Positions 7,176-12,626 of a DNA stretch of 12,626 nucleotides are shown piece by piece. Both the position numbers and the translations under genes were made by a program. Numbering within the stretch: the stretch's first letter is position 1; the number at the start of each line of letters is the position of its first letter. The notes under the pieces were generated by a model. It was given only the letters and a program-made list of their open reading frames with translations, was not told where the DNA came from and did no database searches. This stretch comes from JBKEDH01 sp047975295 (GTDB taxonomy: Bacteria; Bacteroidota; Bacteroidia; Flavobacteriales; Flavobacteriaceae): NCBI GenBank assembly GCA_047975295.1, contig JBKEDH010000022.1, positions 1-12,626 on the forward strand. The letters are read 5' to 3'.

Positions 7176-7802
7176 ATGAAACCTAAGATTATTTTGGCAG
7201 ATGGCCATCCTTTATTATTGGAAGGCGCTATCCAACATCTTAAAAGCTTGAATAAATACGATATTGTTGGCAAAGCAAATAACGGCTACGATGCATATAG
7301 ATTAATAATGCAGGAACAGCCCGAATTAGCCATATTGGATATAAAAATGCCTGCTCTTACCGGTTTGGAAATAGCCAAAATGGTAAAAGAGAATAAACTA
7401 AAAACCAAAATTATTATACTTGCATCGCATAAAGAAGAACATATTTTTGAAGAGATTGGAAAAACCATCCATGCCTATTTATCCAAAAATGTAGATTTAA
7501 GTGATTTAAGTGGTTGCGTGGAACACATTTTAAATGGAACACAATATATTACTCCCAAAATAAAAAAACAGGATTTAAACAACAATTTTAAACAACTTTT
7601 AAAAATATTGACCCCTACCGAAATTAAGATTTTACAATTAATCGGTGAAAATGAGACAAGCCAAAACATAGCTAATGCTTTATTTATTTCTGTACGTACA
7701 GTAGAAAAACACAGAAGTAACATGCTTAAAAAACTTAATTTGGATAGTTCCCACAATGCTTTATTTGTTTGGTTTCAGCAGAATAAAAACAAATTCCAAT
7801 AA
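7176..7802 (+). CDS. NarL/LuxR-family response regulator (orphan)
   Basis: 208 aa, two domains. The receiver domain spans about 3-125: Asp9 in LADGHP, the phospho-acceptor Asp55 in AILDIKMPALTG (52-63), Ser84 in ILASHKEE, and Lys104 in YLSKN. The usual acidic pair before His is DD; here the second is Gly10, so one Mg2+ ligand is missing, although Asp9, Asp55 and Lys104 remain. The LuxR-type HTH is at about 145-205: LTPTEIKILQLIGENETSQNIANALFISVRTVEKHR is the classic GerE recognition region. No histidine kinase is adjacent, so its partner, if any, lies elsewhere. The start ATG at 7176 follows an 838-nt spacer in which I find no clear promoter. The stop overlaps the A run of the terminator shared with tRNA-Thr. 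Its targets cannot be inferred. Confidence 0.9.
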   Translation: MKPKIILADGHPLLLEGAIQHLKSLNKYDIVGKANNGYDAYRLIMQEQPELAILDIKMPALTGLEIAKMVKENKLKTKIIILASHKEEHIFEEIGKTIHAYLSKNVDLSDLSGCVEHILNGTQYITPKIKKQDLNNNFKQLLKILTPTEIKILQLIGENETSQNIANALFISVRTVEKHRSNMLKKLNLDSSHNALFVWFQQNKNKFQ

Positions 7803-7830
7803 AAAAAGACCATCGTCTCCAATGATCTTT
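7801..7830 (-). terminator. Terminator of tRNA-Thr, also usable by the response-regulator gene
   Basis: ATGATCTTT (7822-7830) pairs with AAAGACCAT (7805-7813), a 9-bp stem with one G-U pair and an 8-nt loop. On the minus strand it is followed by a U tract made from the A run at 7801-7807. On the plus strand it lies directly after the response-regulator stop and is followed by the weaker ATATATTTT, so it may work in both directions. Confidence 0.75.
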
Positions 7831-7840
7831 ATATATTTTG

Positions 7841-7914
7841 AGCCGATAGAGGGACTCGAACCCACGACCTGCTGATTACAAATCAGCTGCTCTAGCCAGC
7901 TGAGCTATATCGGC
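7841..7914 (-). tRNA. trnT: tRNA-Thr (anticodon UGU)
   Basis: The minus strand folds into a full cloverleaf. Acceptor GCCGATA pairs with TATCGGC; the D stem is GCTC/GAGC; the anticodon stem is GCTGA/TCAGC with loop TTTGTAA, so the anticodon is TGT (Thr); the variable loop is AGGTC; the T loop is TTCGAGT. The discriminator base is T (7841) and no CCA is encoded. The T stem GTGGG/CCCTC contains one T-T mismatch, otherwise all stems pair. It has its own promoter 15 nt upstream and a terminator about 11 nt downstream. Confidence 0.97.
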
Positions 7915-7928
7915 ATAAAAAGCAGGTG

Positions 7929-7958
7929 CAAATATAATCGCAAAAATTAAATCTGCAA
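7929..7958 (-). promoter_or_regulatory. Consensus Bacteroidota promoter of tRNA-Thr
   Basis: On the minus strand TTG (7958-7956) is followed after exactly 19 nt by TATATTTG (7936-7929), a full match to TTG-N19-TAnnTTTG. Transcription would begin near 7921, giving a leader of about 7 nt before the mature tRNA end at 7914. This is one of the two best promoters in the window. Confidence 0.8.
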
Positions 7959-7974
7959 ACGCTCTTTAAACATT

Positions 7975-8244
7975 TTAATCAAGCTTATTTATTTTTTCTA
8001 TTAATGCTCTTCCCTTGCTTTCCAGTTCGGCATTAATAGCTTTAAAATGGGCTTTTTTATCTTCAACATTTCGATCGTTAACCTTTACTATCAAACTGTC
8101 GAAGGTATCGATAGCCTCATCTATTATTGCTTCACTTTCTTTGGTATCTTTATCGGCATTGGCGTACTCCCAAATGTAAACCGCTTCGATAATATCTCCC
8201 AAAACATAATTAATGTCTTTCTTCAAATCTCTTTTACTTGCCAT
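7975..8244 (-). CDS. Small conserved-looking hypothetical protein, 89 aa
   Basis: I do not recognise a named family. The protein starts MASKRDLKKDINYVLGDIIE, is rich in D, E, K and A, lacks cysteine, and has no signal peptide or membrane segment. It should be almost entirely helical and cytosolic: helix 1 about 4-28, helix 2 about 33-58 (KESEAIIDEAIDTFDSLIVKVND), helix 3 about 60-88 (VEDKKAHFKAINAELESKGRALIEKINKL). The last two have a heptad-like spacing of I/L/A that could form a bundle or a short coiled coil. The ATG at 8244 has a clean AT-rich leader and a possible -7 box at 8267-8274. The base use matches the neighbours, and the frame carries no sign of being a shadow. It lies 27 nt behind manA and 60 nt ahead of the tRNA gene, on the same strand as both. 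Confidence 0.8.
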   Translation of the reverse strand: MASKRDLKKDINYVLGDIIEAVYIWEYANADKDTKESEAIIDEAIDTFDSLIVKVNDRNVEDKKAHFKAINAELESKGRALIEKINKLD

Positions 8245-8266
8245 AATTTTAATTATTAATTTGCAA

Positions 8267-8274
8267 CAAAATTA
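8267..8274 (-). promoter_or_regulatory. Possible -7 box of the 89-aa protein gene
   Basis: The minus strand reads TAATTTTG, a full TAnnTTTG match, 23 nt upstream of the ATG at 8244. It overlaps the manA stop codon (8274-8272). The nearest TTG upstream is only 12 nt away, too close for a normal -33 element, so read-through from manA is an equally good explanation for expression. Confidence 0.35.
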
Positions 8275-9240
8275 CACATAAACTTCCAATAGCGTAGCAT
8301 TGTTGCTTTTTATTTTATAGTTTTCTATTACTGCGGGCAATAATATCGTTTCGCCCTTTTTTATGGTTTCCGTAATTCCATTGGCCATAATTTCACCTTC
8401 ACCATCAACACACATATAAATTATAAACGAATCATGGTGATTTATTTTATCTATAGTTTGAGATATCTTTAAGTAATTGGTTGTAAAATATGGACAGCTT
8501 ACCATTTCGTTCGACTGGTTTTTGGTTGTATTATAATCTACCTTAAAATTGTTGTCCATATTAAAGTCTATAGCATCCAAAGCTAAGTCGTTATGCAGTT
8601 CTCGTTCATTACCATTGGCATCTACTCGATCCCAATCGTAAACACGATAGGTAACATCGCTGGTTTGCTGTATTTCGGCAACCATTACACCGGCACCGAT
8701 AGCATGTACCCGACCCGACTCGATAAAATAGGTATCGCCTGCCTTTACCCTTTCAAAATTCAAAACCTTCGGAAGTGTTTTATTGTTTAAGTGCCTAAGA
8801 TATTTTTCGGGGGTCATATTTTGATTGAAATCTACAATAAGATTCGAGCCTTCATCAGCCTGAAACACATACCACATCTCGGTTTTCCCAAAGGAATTAT
8901 GCCGGGATTTGGCAAGTTCGTCATTTGGGTGGAGCTGAATTGATAGATCTTGTTTGGCATCGATAAATTTTATTAAAATTGGAAACTTATCCTTAAAAAT
9001 CCTGTGGTTTTGCAAACCTAATAAATCTTCTTTATACGTGTTAATCAGTTGTTTTAACGACTGTCCCTTTAATTTGCCATTTGCAACGATAGAGGTATCT
9101 CCTTCTACATCGCTTATTTCCCAGCTTTCTCCAACATTATGCAAATTGGTTTCCTTATTCAAAAAGGTTTTTAACTTATTGCCACCCCAAATACGTTCTT
9201 TTAAAATGGGCGTGAATTTTAGTGGGTATAAACTTTTCAT
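8272..9240 (-). CDS. manA: Mannose-6-phosphate isomerase, class I
   Basis: 322 aa, similar to the short bacterial type I enzymes. It interconverts mannose-6-phosphate and fructose-6-phosphate in the cytosol, feeding mannose into glycolysis or supplying GDP-mannose for glycans. The zinc ligands are in place: Gln102 and His104 in IQLHPND (101-107), Glu121 in GKTEMWY (118-124), and His179 in SGRVHAIGAGV (175-185). Arg199 and Arg205, in YRVYDWDR, lie in the conserved active-site segment. The N-terminal motif RIWGG (16-20) and the GESWEISD motif (37-44) are also typical. The C-terminal part (about 235-322) is a second cupin fold. The ATG at 9240 is preceded by 109 nt in which I find no promoter box, so it may be co-transcribed from idi and the PTPS gene, which lie upstream on the same strand. 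Confidence 0.95.
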   Translation of the reverse strand: MKSLYPLKFTPILKERIWGGNKLKTFLNKETNLHNVGESWEISDVEGDTSIVANGKLKGQSLKQLINTYKEDLLGLQNHRIFKDKFPILIKFIDAKQDLSIQLHPNDELAKSRHNSFGKTEMWYVFQADEGSNLIVDFNQNMTPEKYLRHLNNKTLPKVLNFERVKAGDTYFIESGRVHAIGAGVMVAEIQQTSDVTYRVYDWDRVDANGNERELHNDLALDAIDFNMDNNFKVDYNTTKNQSNEMVSCPYFTTNYLKISQTIDKINHHDSFIIYMCVDGEGEIMANGITETIKKGETILLPAVIENYKIKSNNATLLEVYV

Positions 9241-9349
9241 CTACTTAAATTTTTGTAACAAGTTTTCTTTTAGTAATTTAACGATATCGGTTGGTATTGG
9301 CCATTACTTGCCAAATGCCCATTATGGGCTTTCATACTTTGCTTTTTTA

Positions 9350-9757
9350 TTATCCGGTATAAGTCACAAAATTTCTTGGGGTTTCGTAAAGTGTAATTTT
9401 CAAATCTAAATTTGCGTTCAAAAATGGTTTTATCTTCTTATAGATAACTACAGCTATATTTTCGGCCGTAGGGTTTAATAATTTAAATTCGGGCAGCTCT
9501 ATATTAAGATTTTTATGGTCGAAAACATCTTCTATCTCGGTTTTTATAATGGCTTTTAAAACTTTCATATCCATTACAAAACCTGTTTCGGAGTTTATAA
9601 TCCCCGTTACACTTACAATCAGTTCGTAATTATGCCCATGGTAATTGGGGTTACTACATTTACCAAACACTTCAAAATTCTTATCGTCGCTCCAATCCTT
9701 TCTGTACAAACGATGTGCTGCGTTAAAATGGGCTTTTCTACTAACGGTCGCTATCAT
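9350..9757 (-). CDS. 6-pyruvoyl-tetrahydropterin synthase/QueD-family protein, PTPS-II-like
   Basis: 135 aa, one T-fold domain. Zinc ligands: His15 (FNAAHR), His40 and His42 (YHGHNY). Catalytic residues: Cys34 (FGKCSNPN), Asp80-His81 (DHKNL), and Glu125 (YETPRN) for the pterin. The spacing is C-x5-HGH, the signature reported for PTPS-II (biopterin type), whereas QueD proteins of the queuosine pathway have C-x3-HGH. All these residues sit exactly 8 positions before their counterparts in mammalian PTPS (His23, Cys42, His48, His50, Asp88, His89, Glu133), so the core has no gaps against it. The substrate should be 7,8-dihydroneopterin triphosphate; the product could be 6-pyruvoyl-tetrahydropterin (biopterin route) or 6-carboxy-tetrahydropterin (queuosine route). 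Its ATG is 1 nt after the idi stop, so the two genes are almost surely co-transcribed. Confidence 0.9.
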   Translation of the reverse strand: MIATVSRKAHFNAAHRLYRKDWSDDKNFEVFGKCSNPNYHGHNYELIVSVTGIINSETGFVMDMKVLKAIIKTEIEDVFDHKNLNIELPEFKLLNPTAENIAVVIYKKIKPFLNANLDLKITLYETPRNFVTYTG

Positions 9758-9758
9758 A

Positions 9759-10283
9759 TTATTCTGTAATGTTTATGTGTTCGTAGAATTTATCAAAAAT
9801 AATCTTAAACCACTCGGTATATAGTTCCGGCCGCTTTAAAATATCACTTTTTACGGCCTCAAGGCCCATCCATTTCCAAGCTTCCACTTCATCTGGATTA
9901 ATATGAGGCACATCGTTATAATAGCCAATCATAACATGGTCGTATTCATGTTCGGTCAAGCCATTATCAAAAGGTGCTTTATATACAAATGACGTTACTT
10001 CTTTCAATTCGGTTTCAAACCCCATTTCTTCTTTTAAACGACGCTTTCCCGCTTCAATATTATTTTCATCCTCCCTTTGATGGCTACAACAGGTATTAGT
10101 CCATAAACTTGGCGAATGGTATTTATGTGCTGCCCGTTGCTGTAGCATCAATTCGTTTTCACTATTAAAGATAAATACCGAAAAAGCACGGTGCAACAAA
10201 GCTTTTTCATGGGCTTCCATTTTGGGCATGGTACCTATTTGCTCATCATTTTCGTTTACCAAGATAACACGTTCTTCTTTCAT
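9759..10283 (-). CDS. idi: Isopentenyl-diphosphate delta-isomerase, type I
   Basis: 174 aa, a Nudix-fold enzyme that interconverts IPP and DMAPP for menaquinone, carotenoid and other isoprenoid synthesis in the cytosol. Metal ligands: His25 and His31 in HEKALLHRAFSV, His68 in TNTCCSHQR, and Glu111 and Glu113 in TEHEYDHV. Catalytic Cys66 lies in WTNTCCSH (61-68; Escherichia coli has Cys67). The Nudix-like helix is GKRRLKEEMGFE (79-90). Tyr101 in YKAPF takes the place of the conserved active-site Tyr. The start ATG at 10283 is supported by the typical N-terminus EERVILVNENDE. It is divergent from prfC across 119 nt and runs directly into the PTPS gene. Confidence 0.96.
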   Translation of the reverse strand: MKEERVILVNENDEQIGTMPKMEAHEKALLHRAFSVFIFNSENELMLQQRAAHKYHSPSLWTNTCCSHQREDENNIEAGKRRLKEEMGFETELKEVTSFVYKAPFDNGLTEHEYDHVMIGYYNDVPHINPDEVEAWKWMGLEAVKSDILKRPELYTEWFKIIFDKFYEHINITE

Positions 10284-10290
10284 AGTTAAG

Positions 10291-10298
10291 CAAAAATA
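10291..10298 (-). promoter_or_regulatory. Possible -7 box of the idi-PTPS unit
   Basis: The minus strand reads TATTTTTG, a full TAnnTTTG match, ending 7 nt before the idi ATG. Transcription would then start at or next to the start codon, giving a leaderless or nearly leaderless mRNA. No TTG stands at the -33 distance. Confidence 0.35.
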
Positions 10299-10352
10299 CC
10301 AACTTAAATGTTATTATTACTATTCTTTAAATAAAATCTAAAATTGGCTTTC

Positions 10353-10381
10353 TTGTAATCGTAAATTAAAAAGTATCTTTG
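10353..10381 (+). promoter_or_regulatory. Near-consensus promoter of prfC
   Basis: TTG (10353-10355), an 18-nt spacer, then TATCTTTG (10374-10381). Transcription should start near 10388, about 15 nt before the ATG at 10403. The box overlaps a TTG triplet at 10379 that is in frame with prfC, which rules that triplet out as the translation start. Confidence 0.75.
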
Positions 10382-10402
10382 CAACCCATTTGTTTAAATA
10401 TT

Positions 10403-11992
10403 ATGAGTTTTTTAAAAGAAATACAACGCCGAAGAACCTTTGGCATTATATCACACCCCGATGCGGGAAAAACCACATTAACCGAAAAATTACTGCTTTT
10501 TGGTGGTGCCATACAAGAAGCTGGCGCCGTAAAAAGCAATAAAATAAAAAAGGGAGCAACCAGCGATTTTATGGAAATCGAACGGCAACGTGGTATTTCG
10601 GTAGCGACCTCGGTTTTGGCCTTCGAATATAATAGTACCAAAATAAATATTCTAGATACACCCGGCCACAAGGATTTTGCCGAAGACACTTACCGTACCT
10701 TAACTGCGGTTGATAGTGTAATTGTTGTAATCGACGTTGCCAAAGGTGTTGAGGAGCAAACCGAAAAATTGGTAGAAGTTTGCCGCATGCGCAACATACC
10801 CATGATCGTGTTTATAAACAAATTGGATCGCGAAGGAAAAGATGCCTTCGATTTATTGGATGAAATTGAACAAAAACTCGGATTAACTGTTGTTCCTATG
10901 AGTTTTCCTATCGGTATGGGTTACGATTTTAAAGGAATTTATAACATTTGGGAACAAAATATAAATCTGTTTAGTGGCGATAGCAGAAAAAATATAGAAG
11001 AAACCATTGAGATATCCAACCTAAAATCGGAAGAACTTGATAAACTTGTAGGTAATAAGGCTGCCAATACGCTAAGGGAAGAAACAGAGTTGGTAGAAGG
11101 TATTTATCCAAAATTTAACAAAGAAGCCTATCAAAAAGGAGAGCAACAGCCCATATTTTTTGGCTCTGCATTGAATAATTTTGGCGTTAGGGAACTTTTG
11201 GATTGTTTTATTGAAATAGCCCCAAAACCAAGACCAAAACAAAGTGAAGAACGTTTGGTACAACCTACAGAAGATAAATTTACCGGATTTGTATTTAAGA
11301 TACATGCCAATATGGATCCCAACCATCGGGATCGATTGGCTTTTGTAAAAATTGTTTCAGGAAAATTTGAACGTAACAAACCCTATTTGCATGTAAGGCA
11401 CGGAAAAAAATTAAAATTTTCTAGCCCAAATGCATTTTTTGCTGAAAAAAAGGAAATTGTAGATGTATCATATCCTGGTGATATTGTGGGCTTACACGAC
11501 ACCGGAAACTTTAAAATTGGAGATACCCTAACCGAAGGTGAGGTCATACACTACAAAGGTATTCCTAGTTTTTCTCCAGAGCACTTTAGATATATTAATA
11601 ATGCTGACCCCTTAAAATCAAAACAACTTTTTAAAGGAATAGACCAATTAATGGATGAAGGCGTCGCTCAATTATTCACTTTAGAGCTTAACGGTCGAAA
11701 AGTTATCGGTACCGTTGGAGCTCTTCAATACGAAGTTATCCAATACCGTTTAGAACATGAATATGGTGCAAAATGTAGTTACGAAAATTTAAATGTTTAC
11801 AAAGCGTGTTGGGTAGATCCCAACGACCAAAAAAATGAAGAGTATCAAGAATTTTTAAGAGTAAAGCAACGCTTCTTGGCTAAAGACAAACAAGGTCAAT
11901 TGGTGTTTTTGGCAGATTCTGCCTTCTCCTTACAGATGACTGAACAGAAGTATCCAAGTATTAAATTCCATCTCGTATCGGAGTTCAAATAA
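10403..11992 (+). CDS. prfC: Peptide chain release factor 3 (RF3)
   Basis: 529 aa from the ATG at 10403, the usual RF3 length. This translational GTPase recycles RF1/RF2 from the ribosome after termination. The G domain is complete: G1 SHPDAGKTT (17-25), G2 RGISV (63-67), G3 DTPGH (85-89) and G4 NKLD (139-142). The N-terminus MSFLKEIQRRRTFGIISHPDAG and the loop KSNKIKKGATSDFMEIERQRG are RF3-type, unlike EF-G or LepA. Domains II and III follow (about 290-529) with GFVFKIHANMDPNHRDR and the closing SFSLQMTEQKYPSIKFH. An in-frame TTG 24 nt upstream (10379) would add eight residues, but it lies in the -7 box and so before the likely transcript start. The gene is monocistronic: it is divergent from idi and ends at a strong terminator. 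Confidence 0.96.
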   Translation: MSFLKEIQRRRTFGIISHPDAGKTTLTEKLLLFGGAIQEAGAVKSNKIKKGATSDFMEIERQRGISVATSVLAFEYNSTKINILDTPGHKDFAEDTYRTLTAVDSVIVVIDVAKGVEEQTEKLVEVCRMRNIPMIVFINKLDREGKDAFDLLDEIEQKLGLTVVPMSFPIGMGYDFKGIYNIWEQNINLFSGDSRKNIEETIEISNLKSEELDKLVGNKAANTLREETELVEGIYPKFNKEAYQKGEQQPIFFGSALNNFGVRELLDCFIEIAPKPRPKQSEERLVQPTEDKFTGFVFKIHANMDPNHRDRLAFVKIVSGKFERNKPYLHVRHGKKLKFSSPNAFFAEKKEIVDVSYPGDIVGLHDTGNFKIGDTLTEGEVIHYKGIPSFSPEHFRYINNADPLKSKQLFKGIDQLMDEGVAQLFTLELNGRKVIGTVGALQYEVIQYRLEHEYGAKCSYENLNVYKACWVDPNDQKNEEYQEFLRVKQRFLAKDKQGQLVFLADSAFSLQMTEQKYPSIKFHLVSEFK

Positions 11993-12021
11993 GAAATCAT
12001 ATCTTACTCCCCAAAAACAAT

Positions 12022-12052
12022 AAACCGATATCTAATCGATATCGGTTTTTTG
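12022..12052 (+). terminator. Strong intrinsic terminator after prfC, probably bidirectional
   Basis: AAACCGATATC (12022-12032) pairs perfectly with GATATCGGTTT (12038-12048), an 11-bp stem with a 5-nt loop (TAATC), followed by TTTGTTTTG. It is 30 nt after the prfC stop. On the minus strand the same hairpin is followed by ATTGTTTTTGG, so it can also serve the convergent OmpA-family gene that stops at 12095. Confidence 0.9.
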
Positions 12053-12094
12053 TTTTGTTTATTGTTTATATTATTACTGTGTATCCTATCCTAC

Positions 12095-12626
12095 CTACTT
12101 CAGTATAACGAACTCTCTCCGTCTGTTTGCTTGGTGTTCCTCCTTGCTACACTTAACGCCGTTACTGCAACGGTTAACCAATCGGTACTCTCCATAACCC
12201 TTGGCCGTCATACGATTGGCATCTATGCCCTTGCCTATAAGCCAATCCATGGTCGATTTGGCTCGCTTATCAGAAAGCACCTCGTTGTAGCGGTCGTTGG
12301 CACGGCTGTCCGTATGCGAACCTATCGCTATGCTTATCGTCGGGTGGTCGTTGAGTACCTTTAGTAATATGTTGAGCTTCTCCTCCGCACGGGGCGTAAT
12401 GTCCCACTTGTCGAAGGCAAAGTAGATGTTCTCGATATCGTAAAGCTTGGCCAGGTCCACCTTGTCCTTGAACAAAGGATCCAGTACGAAGTCCAAACGC
12501 ACCTTGCCGTCCTCCTCAGGCGTAACAATATCCTTCTCCTTAGTCTCAAAAGTATCCGCACTTGCACGTACAAAATACTTCGTACCGCAATCAAGACCGC
12601 TAAAGGCATAGCTGCCATCAGCTCCC
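12095..12626 (-). CDS. OmpA-family outer membrane protein, C-terminal part (5' end outside window)
   Basis: The minus strand is open from the window edge to a TAG at 12097-12095: 176 visible residues, no start. The first ~56 belong to a carboxypeptidase-regulatory-like or SdrD-like beta domain (GSYAFSGLDCGTKYFVRASA). The OmpA/MotB peptidoglycan-binding domain follows: IYFAFDKWDITPRAEEKL (about 67-84), GSHTDSRANDRYNEVLSDKRA (102-122, with the Asp of TDSR) and NRRREFVI (167-174, with the Arg that pairs with it at diaminopimelate). The two Cys of RCSNGVKCSK are common in flavobacterial members. Full-length relatives carry TPR and PD40 repeats before this and often sit beside PorP/SprF genes of type IX secretion or gliding. 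Codon use is unlike the rest of the window: nearly all Lys are AAG and Glu is mostly GAG, with visibly higher GC. The GTG at 12502 is an internal Val codon, not a start. Confidence 0.92.
   Translation of the reverse strand, partial: GADGSYAFSGLDCGTKYFVRASADTFETKEKDIVTPEEDGKVRLDFVLDPLFKDKVDLAKLYDIENIYFAFDKWDITPRAEEKLNILLKVLNDHPTISIAIGSHTDSRANDRYNEVLSDKRAKSTMDWLIGKGIDANRMTAKGYGEYRLVNRCSNGVKCSKEEHQANRRREFVILK

Noticed and set aside
9318..9330. Palindrome GCCCATTATGGGC between the PTPS gene and manA, considered as a terminator
   Set aside because: The centre is one base, too tight for an RNA loop unless the stem is shortened, and no T run follows on the minus strand. It is not a convincing terminator.
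10379..10402. In-frame TTG 24 nt before the prfC ATG as a longer start
   Set aside because: It overlaps the TATCTTTG -7 box, so it would lie upstream of the transcript start; RF3 proteins normally begin MSFLKEI-like, as from the ATG at 10403.
12361..12618. Arg-rich 85-codon frame on the minus strand and a 104-codon plus-strand frame at 12050-12364
   Set aside because: Both are shadows of the OmpA-family gene; its higher GC removes stops from other frames. The OmpA motifs fix the true frame.
1..12626. CRISPR arrays, insertion sequences, prophage genes, toxin-antitoxin pairs, riboswitches, defence genes
   Set aside because: I looked for spaced repeats, transposase or integrase motifs, terminal inverted repeats, and recognisable leader structures and found none. 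No undescribed multi-gene system is supported by this sequence.

Overview
The window looks like a chromosomal segment from a member of the Flavobacteriaceae (Bacteroidota). Three things suggest this: AT-rich DNA with AAA-dominated lysine codons, several promoter-like elements of the Bacteroidota type (TTG, about 19 nt, TAnnTTTG), and a gene set typical of flavobacteria (DUF1343/NamZ lipoprotein, S46 dipeptidyl-peptidase, YkgJ protein, Idi, PTPS-like protein, ManA, prfC, OmpA-type porin partner). Genus cannot be told from the sequence alone.

Layout. At 1-159 (minus) is the start of a FtsX/LolE-like ABC permease, running out of the window. Head to head with it lies a lipoprotein of the NamZ exo-muramidase family (166-1407, plus), then an S46 peptidase of the DPP11 type (1521-3647, plus) closed by a strong terminator. 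A YkgJ cysteine-cluster gene (3826-4320, minus) is divergent from a SAM methyltransferase (4368-5063, plus), which overlaps tail to tail by 4 nt with a type II NADH dehydrogenase-like flavoprotein (5060-6337, minus). Next comes an 838-nt AT-rich spacer (6338-7175) with no convincing gene. It does hold a start-less 54-codon open frame and an inverted repeat. After it come an orphan NarL/LuxR-type response regulator (7176-7802, plus), a tRNA-Thr(UGU) (7841-7914, minus) with its own near-consensus promoter and terminator, a small conserved-looking helical protein (7975-8244, minus), manA (8272-9240, minus), and the tightly packed pair idi then PTPS (9350-10283, minus). prfC (10403-11992, plus) is divergent from idi and ends at a classic terminator. 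The last 530 nt hold the C-terminal end of an OmpA-family protein (minus), whose base composition and codon use differ sharply from everything else.

How the genes work together. Most are housekeeping or nutrient-acquisition functions: envelope peptide and muropeptide salvage (NamZ, DPP11), respiration (NDH-2), isoprenoid, pterin and sugar-phosphate metabolism (Idi, PTPS, ManA), translation (tRNA-Thr, RF3) and envelope structure (OmpA). I do not see a defence island, CRISPR array, prophage or transposon. The points most worth a second look are the PTPS whose active-site spacing matches the mammalian biopterin enzyme rather than QueD, the compositional break at the OmpA gene, the start-less open frame in the long spacer, and a 14-bp out-of-frame tandem repeat in the NamZ lipoprotein linker.
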